Source: Flabesymbios commensalis
Taxonomy: Eukaryota > Annelida > Polychaeta > Terebellida > Flabelligeridae
Direction of reading: 5' to 3'
Assembly (NCBI GenBank): GCA_964017125.1
Contig: OZ024915.1
Coordinates: 18,815,174 to 18,879,173 of the forward strand
DNA length: 64,000 nucleotides
This document shows positions 32,920 through 45,118 of the stretch, piece by piece. Under the pieces are notes generated by a model. That model was not told where the DNA came from. It did not search any database and saw only the letters and a list, made by a program, of their open reading frames with translations. Numbering within the stretch: position 1 is the stretch's first letter; each line of letters starts with the position of its first letter. The position numbers and the translations under genes were made by a program.

Positions 32920-34896
32920 AAGAGCAAGGCTTGAATGTACAAACTTAATTAAGCCTGCTAAAATCCAGTCTATGTTCCAGTAGATTGCCAACACATGTTT
33001 TGCTATGTATGTGATTACAATTATAATGGTATTCAACTGGCATTTAAAATGGATGAACAATACTACAGAACAATCGAGTACCTAGCGTAAAGGGTTAAAT
33101 GTTGTTTCGACATATTCTGTATTACCAGATGTCTGTTGCAAAAATGTTCCCTCCAAATGTAAATATTGACTTTGTTGATGTACCCTCCAAGATTGAAACC
33201 TGTCTGGCTATTTACCATGGCTTAACATGGAAGTACTGTTTTTTTTCATTCTGAGAGTGTTATGTACATATTGTGAGGATTAAATTCAGTAATTTAACTT
33301 TTCAGACAATCCATCCAGCATATATCAAGTGAAGACTTTATTACCCATTCAACCTGAAATGCTATCAACCATTATAAGTATGCAATATATGTGCCACCAG
33401 CTGCAATAGAAAATTAACTTTACTTTTCATTGCGATTATTTGTCCCTTTTTCGTTCCCGATATCAGTAATTTGATCGGCTTATTAAACAAATTCCAAACA
33501 ACTATAGTCGTGCTTAGCTATATTAAAGTAATGCCATATATATCCATGCCACATGTTTATCTTTCAAACATGGTACCAACATCAGTAAACATCAGTGCTC
33601 TAGGTTTTAAAAGTCATAAATATTCTCTATTAGCTTGTACACTACCTGGGAAGTTATACATCTGACTCTTTGATACTGTCGAACAAAATCCTTTATTAGA
33701 ATAACTTATTGGCCATGACTAAATATATACTATAATATATACATGATATAGAAGTATTATTTAAAATGTAGCCTAAATAATATTTCAATAAGGACAAAAT
33801 ATGTGTGAAGAACATAATATATATTATATAGCAACATAATACAGATCTGCAATATTTTATTGATGATAATATTTTTGTTGATTATTAAGCCTACAGTAGT
33901 AAATGCAGTGATTTGCAGCCTGAATGGTACATTAAGCATTTCACTTGATCAGTGGTAGCCCTAGCATTGACTGCTCTGACATTATGGATTTTTTTTTATT
34001 TTTTTGACTGAGAATCATTGTCATGTTTGGAAGAACTAACATTTTCTGATATTAAGTTAATTGCTTTAGTATCATCCAAACTGTACACGACACGAATGTG
34101 GTGAGTTATATATACCAACTTACGTTTGGGTACTCTATATATATACACACTTAAATATATATTACTCCTAAATGTATGTTTAACACAGTTTATTTTTATA
34201 GCAACATTGTCTTGCAATTGTATAATTTTACTGTCCTACATGGTTTGTGACAAATTGTTTCGTGTAATAAAATTATACTGCAGCTACAGCTAGGTGGTAG
34301 TCTTATTATGTCTAGTCACAGTTAACATTCCAATCCATGTCCCTGATTCCAATCCATGTTTTTTCTTGATAACCCAGACTCTTAGAGTTACATTTTAAAT
34401 GCCCTGTGAAGTGATTTCACTTTATCAATATAATGAAAATGAACAATCTTCTAATTTAGCAGATTATTTTAGTCCACTAATTATCAGTTATTTTCAAAAA
34501 TAAAAACTGAAAATGTGCACATTTTCTGGGCTGGGCGGATCATACAACTCATGACTTCACACACTAAAACCGCCCATTATTGAATCTGAATTAACATTGA
34601 AACTGCATCGGGTATATGTTGCATGTTTCTTGTATTTGTACATGAACTGAACTAGATTTACAATCATTTCAATATGCCCGCATCGACCATGTCGACAGGG
34701 TGAACAAGGGGTGAGTCAATGCTAGACGCTGGCCAGGAGCGGTCGCGGTGATGGCCAATAATTCTAGTGCTGCACCTGCATTCAGGCAGCGTTGGAACGG
34801 CGCTCCGTGTTGACTGTTGTCAGTTTTATAAAAGCATACAGTACAACATCAGCTACATGTACATGTATTATAACCAGCCAGGCATGTCTCCATATT
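32920..34896. other. No gene recognised
   Basis: About 2 kb. TTAATTGCTTTAGTATCATC at 34058 also occurs (one difference) at 24199, suggesting a small dispersed repeat. The rest shows no repeat or exon. Confidence 0.45.
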
Positions 34897-36262
34897 GGGA
34901 CGTCACGAATTAGCTCCGCCCCCTACATTTGCCTTTGGGAAAATCGTGTAAACAGGTCTTATCCGTGACACAAATCCTGGTCACGGCACCAATGTGAAAA
35001 GGTCTATGCGTTGACACAATCCTGGTCATACGCACCAATGTCAACGGGTCTTATATACGTTGACACGCTATCGTTGTCCCAATGTTCTGGCACGGCAAAC
35101 ACAACACTCGTGGATAAAATAATAAAGTCTTGAATATATATAAAATATATATTAAGCGTAAAACATTCAATTTCTCAGTACACGATGTTAATACTTATAT
35201 CTCGTTGTGTAATTTGTTGATAATAATTTCTCTCTGAATTTCCTCTCGAAGGATGTGGGCGCCTTCCTTTATAGCGGATCCCGACGGGTGCGGTCACTTC
35301 CTCTGATGAAATGCCGTCTACACCAATAAGGATCCTTACTTTGATATACATTCACATTCCTGGGCTGTTTTCCAGAACCGACTCACACAGGCCTCCAGAA
35401 CTAGGGGACGTCCTGTATGACAATTAGTACTTGTCGCAGTACCGTCTCCACCAGGTGGTTCTCATGTAAACAGCCCAGGACAGAATGTTTATTCCACCCT
35501 TTAATTACAGAAACCCCCAATTTAGACACCTGTTACTTAACATTGTTACAATCGTTCCCAGTGGTTTAAAAATGGGAGCTGAGCACTCTAGTCTTTGAAA
35601 AGTCATCTAAAATAGTATGAAATATGACATTGTGCAGAATTGATCTGGGGACTACATGGTGACTTTAAAGATATAATAAGTGTTTTTCTGGCCATAATTG
35701 TTTACAAATGAAAAATGATTCTTGCACATTCCTGTATTATACCTTAGAACACTGATGTCGACTACAGTATACATTATATCTTTTTATAATCTTGAAACAC
35801 TGATATATGTTAGGACTTAAATTTCACAAATCACATAAATTTTCAGTCACTAGAAGCTGTGGATCGCTGTGGGACGTCACGAATTAGCTCCGCCCACTAC
35901 TTTTGCCTTTAGGAAAATCGTTCCCAGTGGTTTAAAAATGGGAGCTCAGCACTCTAGTCTTTGAAAAGTCATCTTAAATAGTATGAAATATGACATTGTG
36001 CAGAATTGGTCTAGGGACTACATCAGTGTTTTTCTGGCCATGATTGTTCACAAATGAAAAATAATTCTTGCTCATTCCTGTATTAACCCTTAGAACACTG
36101 AAGTCGACTACAGTAGACATTATATCTTTTTATAAGTACCTCTACAACCAGGTTTTAAAAGTAAAATATGCCTTCAATCTTGAAACACTGATATATGTTA
36201 GGACCCAAATTTCACGAATCACATAAATTTGCAGTCACTAGAAGCAACTTCTAGCGGCTGAA
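34897..36262. repeat. ~370 bp local duplication, copy 1 split by a probable solo LTR
   Basis: Block X (GGGACGTCACGAATTAGCTC) starts at 34897 and 35871. Block Y (ATCGTTCCCAGTGGTTTAAA) starts at 35551 and 35917. In copy 2 X runs straight into Y; in copy 1 they are 604 bases apart (separate entry). Confidence 0.85.
34947..35550. mobile_element. Probable solo LTR, 604 bp, family unknown
   Basis: Begins TGTAAACAGG and ends ATTGTTACA, the 5'-TG...CA-3' ends of LTRs. It is flanked by ATCG on both sides (34943-34946, 35551-35554), where the sister copy at about 35910-35920 has a single ATCG and no insert. It holds a TATA-like ATATATATAAAATA, an AATAAA, and an inverted pair CCTGGGCTGTTT / AAACAGCCCAGG. 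No internal coding region nearby. LTR lineage cannot be told; age unknown. Confidence 0.72.
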
Positions 36263-36298
36263 AATTTAAATTTCTTAGTCCAGTGTTCTAATGGTTAA
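36083..36298 (+). mobile_element. F-family TTAA hairpin MITE
   Basis: TTAACCCTTAGAACACTGAA to CCAGTGTTCTAATGGTTAA: inverted repeat with one mismatch, TTAA at both ends. Small hairpin CAGTCACTAGAAG / CTTCTAGCGGCTG near 36233-36260. A worn copy of the same element lies at about 35742-35870 in the other half of the duplication. 216 bp, no ORF. Confidence 0.82.
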
Positions 36299-36546
36299 AT
36301 CACTAGATTTTGTTCAGATTTCACAGCCATATCACAAGCTTTACTTGAGAAAAAAATGTTCAGTATCACATAGCAAAATGCTATGTAATTCTGCCTATTT
36401 GCAAATCAAATTTTTAATTGATTAGCAAAACATTTGTACACAAATGATGAGGATGTCTAGCAAGTTACACCTGGGAAAAGAAAATTGCTCATCAATAAAT
36501 TTCAACACACATTACTACATTACATCAGCAAGCCCCTTTCGTAATA

Positions 36547-36731
36547 CAGTAGAACCTGCTATGAGCAGCCACCCTTAAGACAGGAAAAGTGGCCTTTCAA
36601 GACAGGTTGCTGCTCATAGGAGCTTTATTTGTAGAAGAAATGTAATTTTGGGGAATGGCCAAGTGGCCTCCCATAGGAGGCTGGCTGCTCATAAGAGTGG
36701 CTGCTCATGTGCAGTATAACTGAATTTGTGC
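36547..36731. mobile_element. Possible pogo/Tigger-like MITE
   Basis: Starts TACAGTAGAACCTGC and ends near GCAGTATAACTG. It contains internal direct repeats of GCTGCTCATA and GTGGCC. CAGTAGAACC ends with TA flanks are typical of pogo-group MITEs; the right end fits only loosely. Confidence 0.4.
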
Positions 36732-37165
36732 ATGTGCAGTATAACTGAATTTGTGTAGTTAACTATAACATTATTGAGGGCTTGTTGGTTTGATTGATCA
36801 CAACATTTTGTACACAGGACGTCACATGAGTTTCTAGATTTCTTTTCAACATAAGTGAAATTGAGAAAATTTAAGCTGATCTGATTAAGTATATTTCTCT
36901 CTATATATACAGCAAAGTTTATACATAAGTAGGCCCTATACTAAATAAACAACATTGTATGCAAATAGGCACGTAGATATAAATGATGCTAAAAAATTTC
37001 ACAGGAATACATTTGAGCAGTTTAAAAAGTAAGGAGTTATTGCCTTTTGGCTTTGCACAGCAGAATAAACGGTAGCAATAGATAATATTGCGATTGCTGT
37101 TTCATATAATACTACTATGACATGCGTTATTAATGACCGTCATTGATTGTTTTTTTACCCCTCAG
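36732..37165. other. No gene recognised
   Basis: AT-rich up to the exon candidate acceptor. Confidence 0.45.
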
Positions 37166-37318
37166 GGTATTGTCGCCCCCTACGTGCGCCGTCGTCTCCG
37201 CCCCCGCCGCCGCACGCACTCTTTTGGCTACAACACCAACATGGTGCAACAGAAATTCATACAAACATTAAACCCCTCCCAGCACTTTTTTACCCAAGGT
37301 CATAAGTCAAAAAATTAA
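37166..37318 (+). CDS. Candidate terminal exon, unknown protein
   Basis: A polypyrimidine tract and acceptor (TTTTTTACCCCTCAG) are followed by 50 codons ending in TAA. G+C is much higher at the start than in the surroundings. The peptide begins GIVAPYVRRRLRPRRRTHSF: a very basic Arg-rich stretch, then an uncharged tail rich in N, Q and F. I do not recognise it. The mixture of good acceptor, open frame and composition shift is the only support. It lies 11 kb beyond the MFS gene on the same strand, and no partner exon was found. Confidence 0.3.
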   Translation, partial: GIVAPYVRRRLRPRRRTHSFGYNTNMVQQKFIQTLNPSQHFFTQGHKSKN

Positions 37319-37478
37319 ATAAAATATTGTTAACGCGATAACTTGAAAAATAATTATTGGATCTCTCTAATTTTTCACGTGAAGTTACCCATGAGTATGG
37401 AGATCACCTGATTAGATTTTCAGCTTTCCACTGATAATCAAAATGTCAAAAATAAGAGATACATGAATTTCGTCTCCA

Positions 37479-37624
37479 TATCTAGTCTAACTGGTGAATG
37501 CGCAGCACAAAAATTAAAAACTTTTCCAGTTCTAGTCTATGGACATGTTTACATCATATTCTCATATTAAGAAGCCAAAATCACCGATTTTTTGATGATT
37601 TTAGACCTGGGCTAGTCCCTTTAA
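37479..37624 (-). repeat. H repeat, copy 2
   Basis: Matches 14664-14815 almost throughout; ends GGGCTAGTCCCTTTAA. Confidence 0.75.
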
Positions 37625-37971
37625 CATGGTGTCCATACCAAAAGATTCATCCTGTCAAAACCAATTAATTTGTCTTGAAAATTAACATTTTCTGGACACT
37701 TGTCCGTATATAATATGGTGCGTCTGCATGTGCATCGCATGCAGGCTGTTGTACATGTTTAGCTTAAAAGACTAGTTAGTCAAATTTAAATAACATCTAG
37801 CATGTCTAGGCCTACAGTAATAAATAGTGTTTGTTATGCTGTCCAATGCATATGTAAGCGTAACGATCGTGGTCCTTTAATGCAGTGGGCACGGATCACA
37901 CTTGCAATATCATGTGTCGAAAATGTGCAGAATTTAAAAGATTCAAATTAATTGCACACACATTGATATAT

Positions 37972-38172
37972 TACCCTTTATTCCCTCACGATGCATTAAA
38001 GCATCATTTTAAATCCCTGTGAACATATTTAATTTTCCCACAACTAAGGGTTTTAGAAAGAAAATTTCCATGAAACTGTTTTACAAATACATGGTATTTT
38101 TCTTTAATTTGCCACTCACTTCAAGTCATTGGATGAAAATGGCAAAGTAAAGTCAGGTTTGATAGAGTTAAT
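37972..38172 (-). mobile_element. D-family MITE, copy 3, worn
   Basis: CACGATGCATTAAAGCATCA, then TCCCTGTGAACATATTTAAT, TACATGGTATTTTTCTTTAA and a weak hairpin end; reverse complement of the D body. Confidence 0.6.
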
Positions 38173-38273
38173 TGTTATATTAATGGATGGTTATGTTATT
38201 ATCAGACATCAATCCTTGATAAGAAGGACCAGTACTCCGAGAAGATGTGGCTGTGTCAGAAGCAGTTGTAGGC

Positions 38274-38618
38274 TTAAGAGCTCGCAGAAGTGTTCAGAGA
38301 TGAACCCACACCATGTGCTCCGATCAGATGAGTGACATTGGTACCAGAAGGGTGCTTGTTACCATCCGTCTGTATAGGTAGGCCTACACGGCCACCTTCA
38401 TTTACCACATAAGACGGTCCGTCCCCACTGGAGATAACTACATGGATTGGGTACATCGGCTTCTGGAATAAACCATATGTTCCGGTACTCAAATTTAAAT
38501 GTGTTAGTATATACATATTAAAAAAAATGTAATACAAGGTTCCTCTCGGTTGGACGATATATTGTTGCTGAGGTGGCGACTCTGTGTCTACACTGGCAGA
38601 CTCCATTTCGAGTTGCAT
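38274..38618 (-). CDS. Candidate host exon(s), minus strand, unknown protein
   Basis: Read from 38618 down, an ATG opens MQLEMESASVDTESPPQQQY, a Glu/Gln/Ser-rich start. After a T-rich AT stretch that looks intronic, an acceptor (TATGGTTTATTCCAG) precedes KPMYPIHVVISSGDGPSYVV and about 40 further residues to a stop. No domain recognised. The open frame through the AT-rich middle may be chance. Gypsy element 1 starts 180 bases to the right. Confidence 0.3.
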   Translation of the reverse strand: MQLEMESASVDTESPPQQQYIVQPRGTLYYIFFNMYILTHLNLSTGTYGLFQKPMYPIHVVISSGDGPSYVVNEGGRVGLPIQTDGNKHPSGTNVTHLIGAHGVGSSLNTSASS

Positions 38619-38797
38619 ATAGATCGAGCGTAGGACAGACTTAGGGCATACTTAGAGGTCGAAGTTTACATTGTCATAATAGAAAAATGTTTACCATGTT
38701 TACTATGGGATGGGAAAGTATCAATTTTAACGATATTCTCATTTTCAGTTGGATAGCCTTGTAAAAGGATTTGTAGATTCAGATCAACCTGTATGTC

Positions 38798-39158
38798 TGT
38801 AGGATCCCTGCCTCGCTCGATTACCGTGACAGTCGCCCCCGGTCTCCCCGGACGCGGGATGACTGCCTCGTTTCAGTACTCCAGTGCCGTGTGCATAAAT
38901 CCGATTGCCATGAGGTCGTAGCTTTTTCCCGCACTTGTAGTCTAGCTCTTGACGACTGCAGACGTGTTGCAGGTCGTCCGCTTGGAGTTAGCCTAGGGAC
39001 GTGTCGTGCGCGGGGTTGTGCATTGCCAATTATTGCATTGTTGTGTCTAGACCAATAAATACAATGAACTGAAGAAGAGTTTTGTGAAGTCAAGCGGAAC
39101 CGTCGACCTGACGGGGAAAGAATGAAGTTATTAAAAAGATGGTGAATGATAGGCGTTT
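38798..39158 (+). repeat. 5' LTR of Gypsy element 1
   Basis: Starts TGTAGGATCC. The homology to the 3' LTR runs to about 39158, and gag begins within 50 bases after it. Confidence 0.85.
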
Positions 39159-42100
39159 CATTAGTTGAATAATTTTACTCAAACAAATATTTCAAAATGT
39201 CTACAACACACAAAAGTGAAGGTTTCGTGTCTGTGCCTCTGGAAGGTCAGGGAGCTCGCCGAAAAGATAATTATTACTCGGAAAGCGAGGAGAACGAAGT
39301 TCGCTTCTGCGAGGCTGACAATGAGTACCAAAGGCTCAAAGAGGATTTTGCTCGAATCGCTCGAAATCGATGAACAAGACATCACTCTAGGAGTGATTCG
39401 TCAAAAAGTCCTTCACCACGCAGAAGACAGCTTTCGAGACGTTCAACGAACTTACCTAAGTTCAAGATAGCAACATTTTATGCTACAGATGTTGAACTTT
39501 GGTTCAATCAGATCGAAACACAGTTCGATCTTCATCAAATCCATGACGATGATGAGCGGTACAGTCTGACATGTGCAGCACTTTCAGGCGAGGTCGCCTC
39601 TGACGTGAGAGATGTCCTACTCCAACTTTTCAGGTCGCACAAGTATGAAAGCTTGAAAAGTATATTAATTGAGCGACGAGGTTTAACAACACCCGAACGG
39701 GTAAACAAGGTGATTTCCGGAGAAAAGATGGGCTCGGACATTCTTTCAATATTCTTAAGGCGCCTTCATAAGACGGCAGGTTTCGGAACTCAGGCAGTGG
39801 TCGGAAAGGCGGTTATACGCCAGAAATTTATTCGGCAAATGCCAACTTCAATTCGTGCTCATTTGGCCACACAACCAGATAGTGCTACACTGGAGAGTTT
39901 GGCCATGTTGGCCGACAGGGCCCTTGCTTCAGAGACGGATGTGGAAGAGAGTAAGCCGGGGGTTGCAGAGATTGAGGTCGACGAAACCACTAAACTAGTG
40001 GGACTGCTCGAGGACTTATAAAAGAGACTAATAAATTAGAGACCGCGACAGCAGCAGAAAAGAAGAGGAACTCAGGACGTGGACGTGCAAATAATAATTA
40101 TGCACCTAGGTCCCCATTCATTCCAAATGCACAGGCCACAGAGTTTGTTCCTAACAAACAAAGTAGTTTTAACAATGCAAAGCAAAATATTCGTCCGTAC
40201 ATACCGCCGCAGAACGCACAGCAAAATAATGCTGCGAACCGAATCGATACGGCTTATGCACCTGTTTGCTACTTTCACCAAACTTTCGGTGACAAGGCAC
40301 CAACGTGCAGAAACCCTTGCGCATTTTCTTTAAACTGCTAAGCCAGAGCAAGGTAGCGACTCTTGCATCTGGCGGTATAACAGAGACGTGACATGACTCC
40401 GTGGAAGCTACCCTTCCCAAGTTGTTTCACTCTAAGTTATTGTACGTCGCAGACAAGAATAATAAATGCAAATATGTGATTGACACGGGCGCAGCGGTCA
40501 GCGTTTTGCCGAAATCTTGCGCTAACAGGATTTCGGACGCAGACTGCCTCCCCCTGGTGGCCGCTAACAACACTACTATCAATACCTACGGCAAGAGTAA
40601 ACGCATCTGGCGGTATAACAGAGACGTGACATGACTCCGTGGAAGCTACCCTTCCCAAGTTGTTTCACTCTAAGTTATTGTACGTCGCAGACAAGAATAA
40701 TAAATGCAAATATTTGATTGACACGGGCGCAGCGGTCAGCGTTTTGCCGAAATCTTGCGCTAACAGGATTTCGGACGCAGACTGCCTCCCCCTGGTGGCC
40801 GCTAACAACACTACTATCAATACCTACGGCAACAGTAAACGCGTCGTCGACGTCGGCTTAAAACGCGACTATCCGTGGACATTTATAGTGGCGGACGTGC
40901 AACAACCCATCATAGGGGCCGATTTTTTTATTCATTATAATTTGCTAGTAGACATAAGAAGTCGATGTCTTAGAGACATGAGAACCGGTTTAGCTATTCC
41001 CGCTTCACTGTCGTCAATCAGAACACTGTCGTTGAACAGAGTGGACACTGTTCATAATGAATACACTAAACTTTTAGGTCAGTTCCCGGAACTGACTCGC
41101 CCTACGACAAAGGGTGAGACTGTTAACACGGCATTACACATAAAATCGTAACGAAAGGACACCCAGTGTTTGCGCGCCCACGACGATTGGCACCCTATAA
41201 ACTTGTCACTGCGAAACGCGAGTTCGACGACATGATCAAGTTAGGAGTCATCGAACCCAGCGACAGTGAATGGTCCTCAGCGCTTCATATGGTACCAAAG
41301 AAAAATGGCGACTGGAGACCATGTGGAGATTACAGAAGCTTGAACGCTCAGACCGTACCAGACCGTTACCCAATTCCACATATTCAGGATTTCACGCAGC
41401 GATTAGCTGGCTCAATTTTGTTTTCAAAAATTGATTTGGTTAGAGCCTATTACCAAATTCCTGTGGAACCGTCAGACATACATAAGACAGCCGTTACTAC
41501 ACCTTTTGGTCTATTTAATTTTACCAGGACACCGTTTGGTCTGCGAAATTCTGGCCAAACGTTTCAGCGTTTAATAGACCACGTTACACGCGGACTTGAT
41601 TTCGTTTTTGTGTATTTAGACGACCTACTGGTAACCAGTCCAGATCATAAAACTCACAAAAAACATTAAAAAATTATTTTTGTCCGACTAGCCGAATACG
41701 GCATCATCATCGGTCCTGAGAAGTGTCAGTTTGGTACAACTGAGATAAGTTTTTTAGGCCACCACGTTTGTGCTGAAGGAATTTCGCCGTTACCCAGCGC
41801 CGTCGACGCCATAGTCAATTTCGTTAAGCCCGAAAAGCAACGAGCGTTGCGAAGATATTTAGGAATGGTAAATTATTACCACCGTTTCATACCGCAATGC
41901 GCAGGGAAGTTGTCGCCATTAAACAATTTATCACATCATCATCTGTACATCATTCATCTCATCAATTGACTACAACGTTTTTATCGTATTATAATGTCAC
42001 TTAAAAGACCTTTTGTGCCGAAAAGTGACGTAAAGCAATGATTTACTACTACTACTAAACAATTTATCGACAGCAGCCAATGACGGTCCTACAAGACTGT

Positions 42101-44038
42101 CAACGAAGTCGAATTTTGATTTGAAGTGGGACGAGAATGCAGAGTCAGCATTTCCCGAGTCCAAACAAATATTGGCAAACGCTACCCTTCTGGTACATCC
42201 AGATCCTATGGCTCGACTAAACATCACGTGTGACGCTAGTGATATCGCCGTAGGTGGCGTTTTGCAGCAATATTTGAATGGTATGTGGCAGCCACTATCA
42301 TTTTTCAGCAAAATGCCGAGTCCAGCGGAGAAACGCTATAGCGCGTTTGACCGTGAGCTTTTGGCAGTATATGCCACCATAAAACATTTCAGACATAATC
42401 TAGAAGGACGCAACTATTTTGTAAACACCGATCATAAACCTTTGAAATTTGTAATGTCATCTGTCACCAAACGCGCGTCCCTACGCCAAACACGACACTT
42501 AGCTTTCATAGCTGAATTCACTACCGACATTAGGTACGTTAAAGGAGAGACAAATTTCGTCACCGATGCGCTGTCACTGTCCGTGATAGATAATGGACCA
42601 GCGATAAATTATAAAGATTTAAGTATTGATCAAGCTCAGGACGCGGAATTCACGAGATTGCGACACTCGACTTCATCCACTATGAATTTCAAATTACTTA
42701 AATCATTTGACAATCAACTGATTTGGTGCGATGTATCCAGGGGACATAACCGGCCGTACATTACCGCAAAATTTCGCGGAAAAGTTTTTCCAAACCTACA
42801 CGGTTAATTAGGCCACCCATCTCATAGAGCTACAAAGCCTTTGATAAACACACAATTTGTTTGGCATGGCATGAATATTGACATTGCTAAATGGTGTCGT
42901 TCCTGTAAAGGCTGTCAGACCGCCAAAGTTTCACGTCACAACACACCAGTTTTCGGCGAGATTAGATCATGTCCACATCGACATAGTCGGACCCTTACCC
43001 TATGCTAATGGCTTTAGATATCTACTGACTTGCGTCGATCGTTTTGCACGTTGGCCGGAAGCCCTACCTATTGTATATATTCGGGCCGAAACGGTCGCGA
43101 TGCCTTCTTCAGCGGGTGGATAGCACGTTACCATACTCCCGCCACTATCACCACAGATAGGGGCGCTCAGTTCGAGGCAAAATTGTGGGATAATTTATGT
43201 AACCAATTCGGGATAATACGGAATCGCACCACGAGCTATCAGCCCCAGTCGAATGGCATGGTCGAACGTTTCCACCGCCAGTTGAAAGCCGTGATTATGG
43301 CGCACAAATCACCGAACCCATGGACTATTACTTTACCCGCAGTACTTTTAGGAGTTCGTTCCGCAGTCAAAGAGAGGCTAGGCAGGTCGGCTGCCAAGAT
43401 GATATACGGTACGACACTCAGACTCCCAGGCGAGTTTACGCAACAGTACACCATCGACGCTAACACAGATTTGGAGAATTACTCAGACAAGCTATGCGTA
43501 GCCATGTCGCGTGAAACACACCAGACAAACATTTTCCAGTAGGCCTACAAGGAAATAGAAACATGCACACATGTATTCTTGCGACGAATCGCAATTGCGC
43601 CGCCTCTGACCGCACCTTACGACGGCCCATATAAGGTCCTCGCGAGGAGTGGCAGAGTCATGAAAATCCTGATTAAAGGCAAGGTAGAAACGGTCAGAGT
43701 GCGAGCCTACGACAGATCCGACAACACAGAGTACAACCCCAAACAAAAAACAGAGCTTGAAGACTACCAGGATCGCTAGTGGGAATCCACAGGACCCATC
43801 TAGACCCAGTAGTGCGAACACTCAGACGTCCAACAGGACGAGTGTTAAACAGACACAGTCGACGGCAGTCAGAAGCAGTACCAAATTGTATTAACAACAA
43901 CCACCCACGCTGTATTTTTTCCCACCTGATTTTTTAAATAGTTATAAGAGGTTACGTTCTGTACAGCCCTCGATGCTTTCACGACGCAGTCTCCTACACG
44001 TTAGTTGGGTTCCTACGTTATCACTAACCCAGGGGTAA

Positions 44039-44431
44039 TGTAGGATCCCTCCCTCGCTCGATTACCGTGACAGTTGCCCCCGGTCTCCCCGGACGCAGAG
44101 AGACAGTGGGATGTACTCCTGTGCCGTGTGCATAAATCTGATTGCCATGCGGTCGTAGCTTTTTCGCGCACTTGTAGTCTAGATCTTGACAACTGCAGAC
44201 GTGTTGCAGGTCTTCCGCTTGGAGTTAGCCTAGGGACGTGTCGTGCGCGGGGTTGTGCATTGCCAATGTTTTGTGTCTAGACCAATAAATACAATGAACT
44301 GAAGAAGAGTTTTGTGAAGTCAATCGGAACCGTCGACCTGATGGGGAAAGAATGAAGTTATTAATAAGATGGTGAATAATAAGGCGGGTCCCGCCGTTCA
44401 CCCTACCGGTGGACCCACTTAACGCTCCCAC
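44039..44431 (+). repeat. 3' LTR of Gypsy element 1
   Basis: Starts TGTAGGATCC and ends ACGCTCCCAC before ATGTC. Contains AATAAA (ACCAATAAATACAATG) shared with the other LTR. Confidence 0.85.
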
Positions 44432-44436
44432 ATGTC

Positions 44437-44865
44437 AATGAACTACCTCTGCATATCCTGTCTGTCATCTTGATAAAGTAGACAGGTAAAGAAAAAATGT
44501 TCTGATATTTCACAAGTTATCTTAGATAATATACATGTCAGCCAAATGCTGCTGTAGGCTAATTCGCTGCAGTGCATGCAGATTATCATCAGTGTTATGT
44601 TTATTTTCCTGAGACCACTATAATAATAAGGGGAGACAGGTCCGATACCTTTTGATAATTTTGCTTTTAAACCTGATTCGGATTCGATTGAGTGTATGGA
44701 CTCATCTAAATTGTTCCAGCATTTACTAATACTTCAGAAAATATAACTTTCCGAGGATTATTGTTACTAAATATTATCGGTTTGCCTACATTATATTAAG
44801 GCGCGTTGACTTTGAACAGCTAATTGCATTGTAACAGAACAAAGAAAGAGTCACTTGAACTAAAT
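44437..44865. other. No gene recognised
   Basis: AT-rich spacer. Confidence 0.5.
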
Positions 44866-45115
44866 TTAACCTTTTCAGCGCGGGAAACGTTTTTATACGT
44901 CAGAATCTGGCGTCTGTAGACGTCAGATTCTGACGTATAAAGACGGTCCCCGCACTAAAAAGAATTGAAATATATATAATGGCCGCAGTCCCATAACATA
45001 TATGTATCGAAATATATCAGATAAAAACAACTAAACATTTATGATGATTTTAAATTGAAAAGAACCCTTTGCTCTCTTGGTTTATACACGAATATTTCAG
45101 TGTTATAAGAGTAAA
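44866..45115 (+). mobile_element. B-family TTAA hairpin MITE, copy 12
   Basis: TTAACCTTTTCAGCGCGGGA, hairpin TTTTTATACGTCAGAATCTG / CAGATTCTGACGTATAAAGA at about 44890-44945, body, and end CAGTGTTATAAGAGTAAA. Confidence 0.82.
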
Positions 45116-45118
45116 ATA

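Larger units (their letters stand above)
38798..44431 (+). mobile_element. Ty3/Gypsy LTR retrotransposon 1 (Mag-like), broken
   Basis: LTRs at about 38798-39158 and 44039-44431 begin TGTAGGATCC. The 5 bp ATGTC lies on both outer sides. Parts in order, approximate: gag 39.2-40.3 kb, retropepsin with DTGA near 40.5-41.1, reverse transcriptase 41.2-41.7 with FVYLDD, RNase H 42.1-42.6, zinc-binding and DDE integrase 42.8-43.5, C-terminal tail to 43.9. Protein signatures match the Mag lineage of Metaviridae. The copy is clearly dead, with roughly ten breaks. LTRs differ at about 4-5% of sites by eye, so it is older than element 2. Confidence 0.9.

Noticed and set aside
24193-34100. Shared TTAATTGCTTTAGTAT piece at 24199 and 34058
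   Set aside because: Only about 27 bases match, too short to define an element from two copies.
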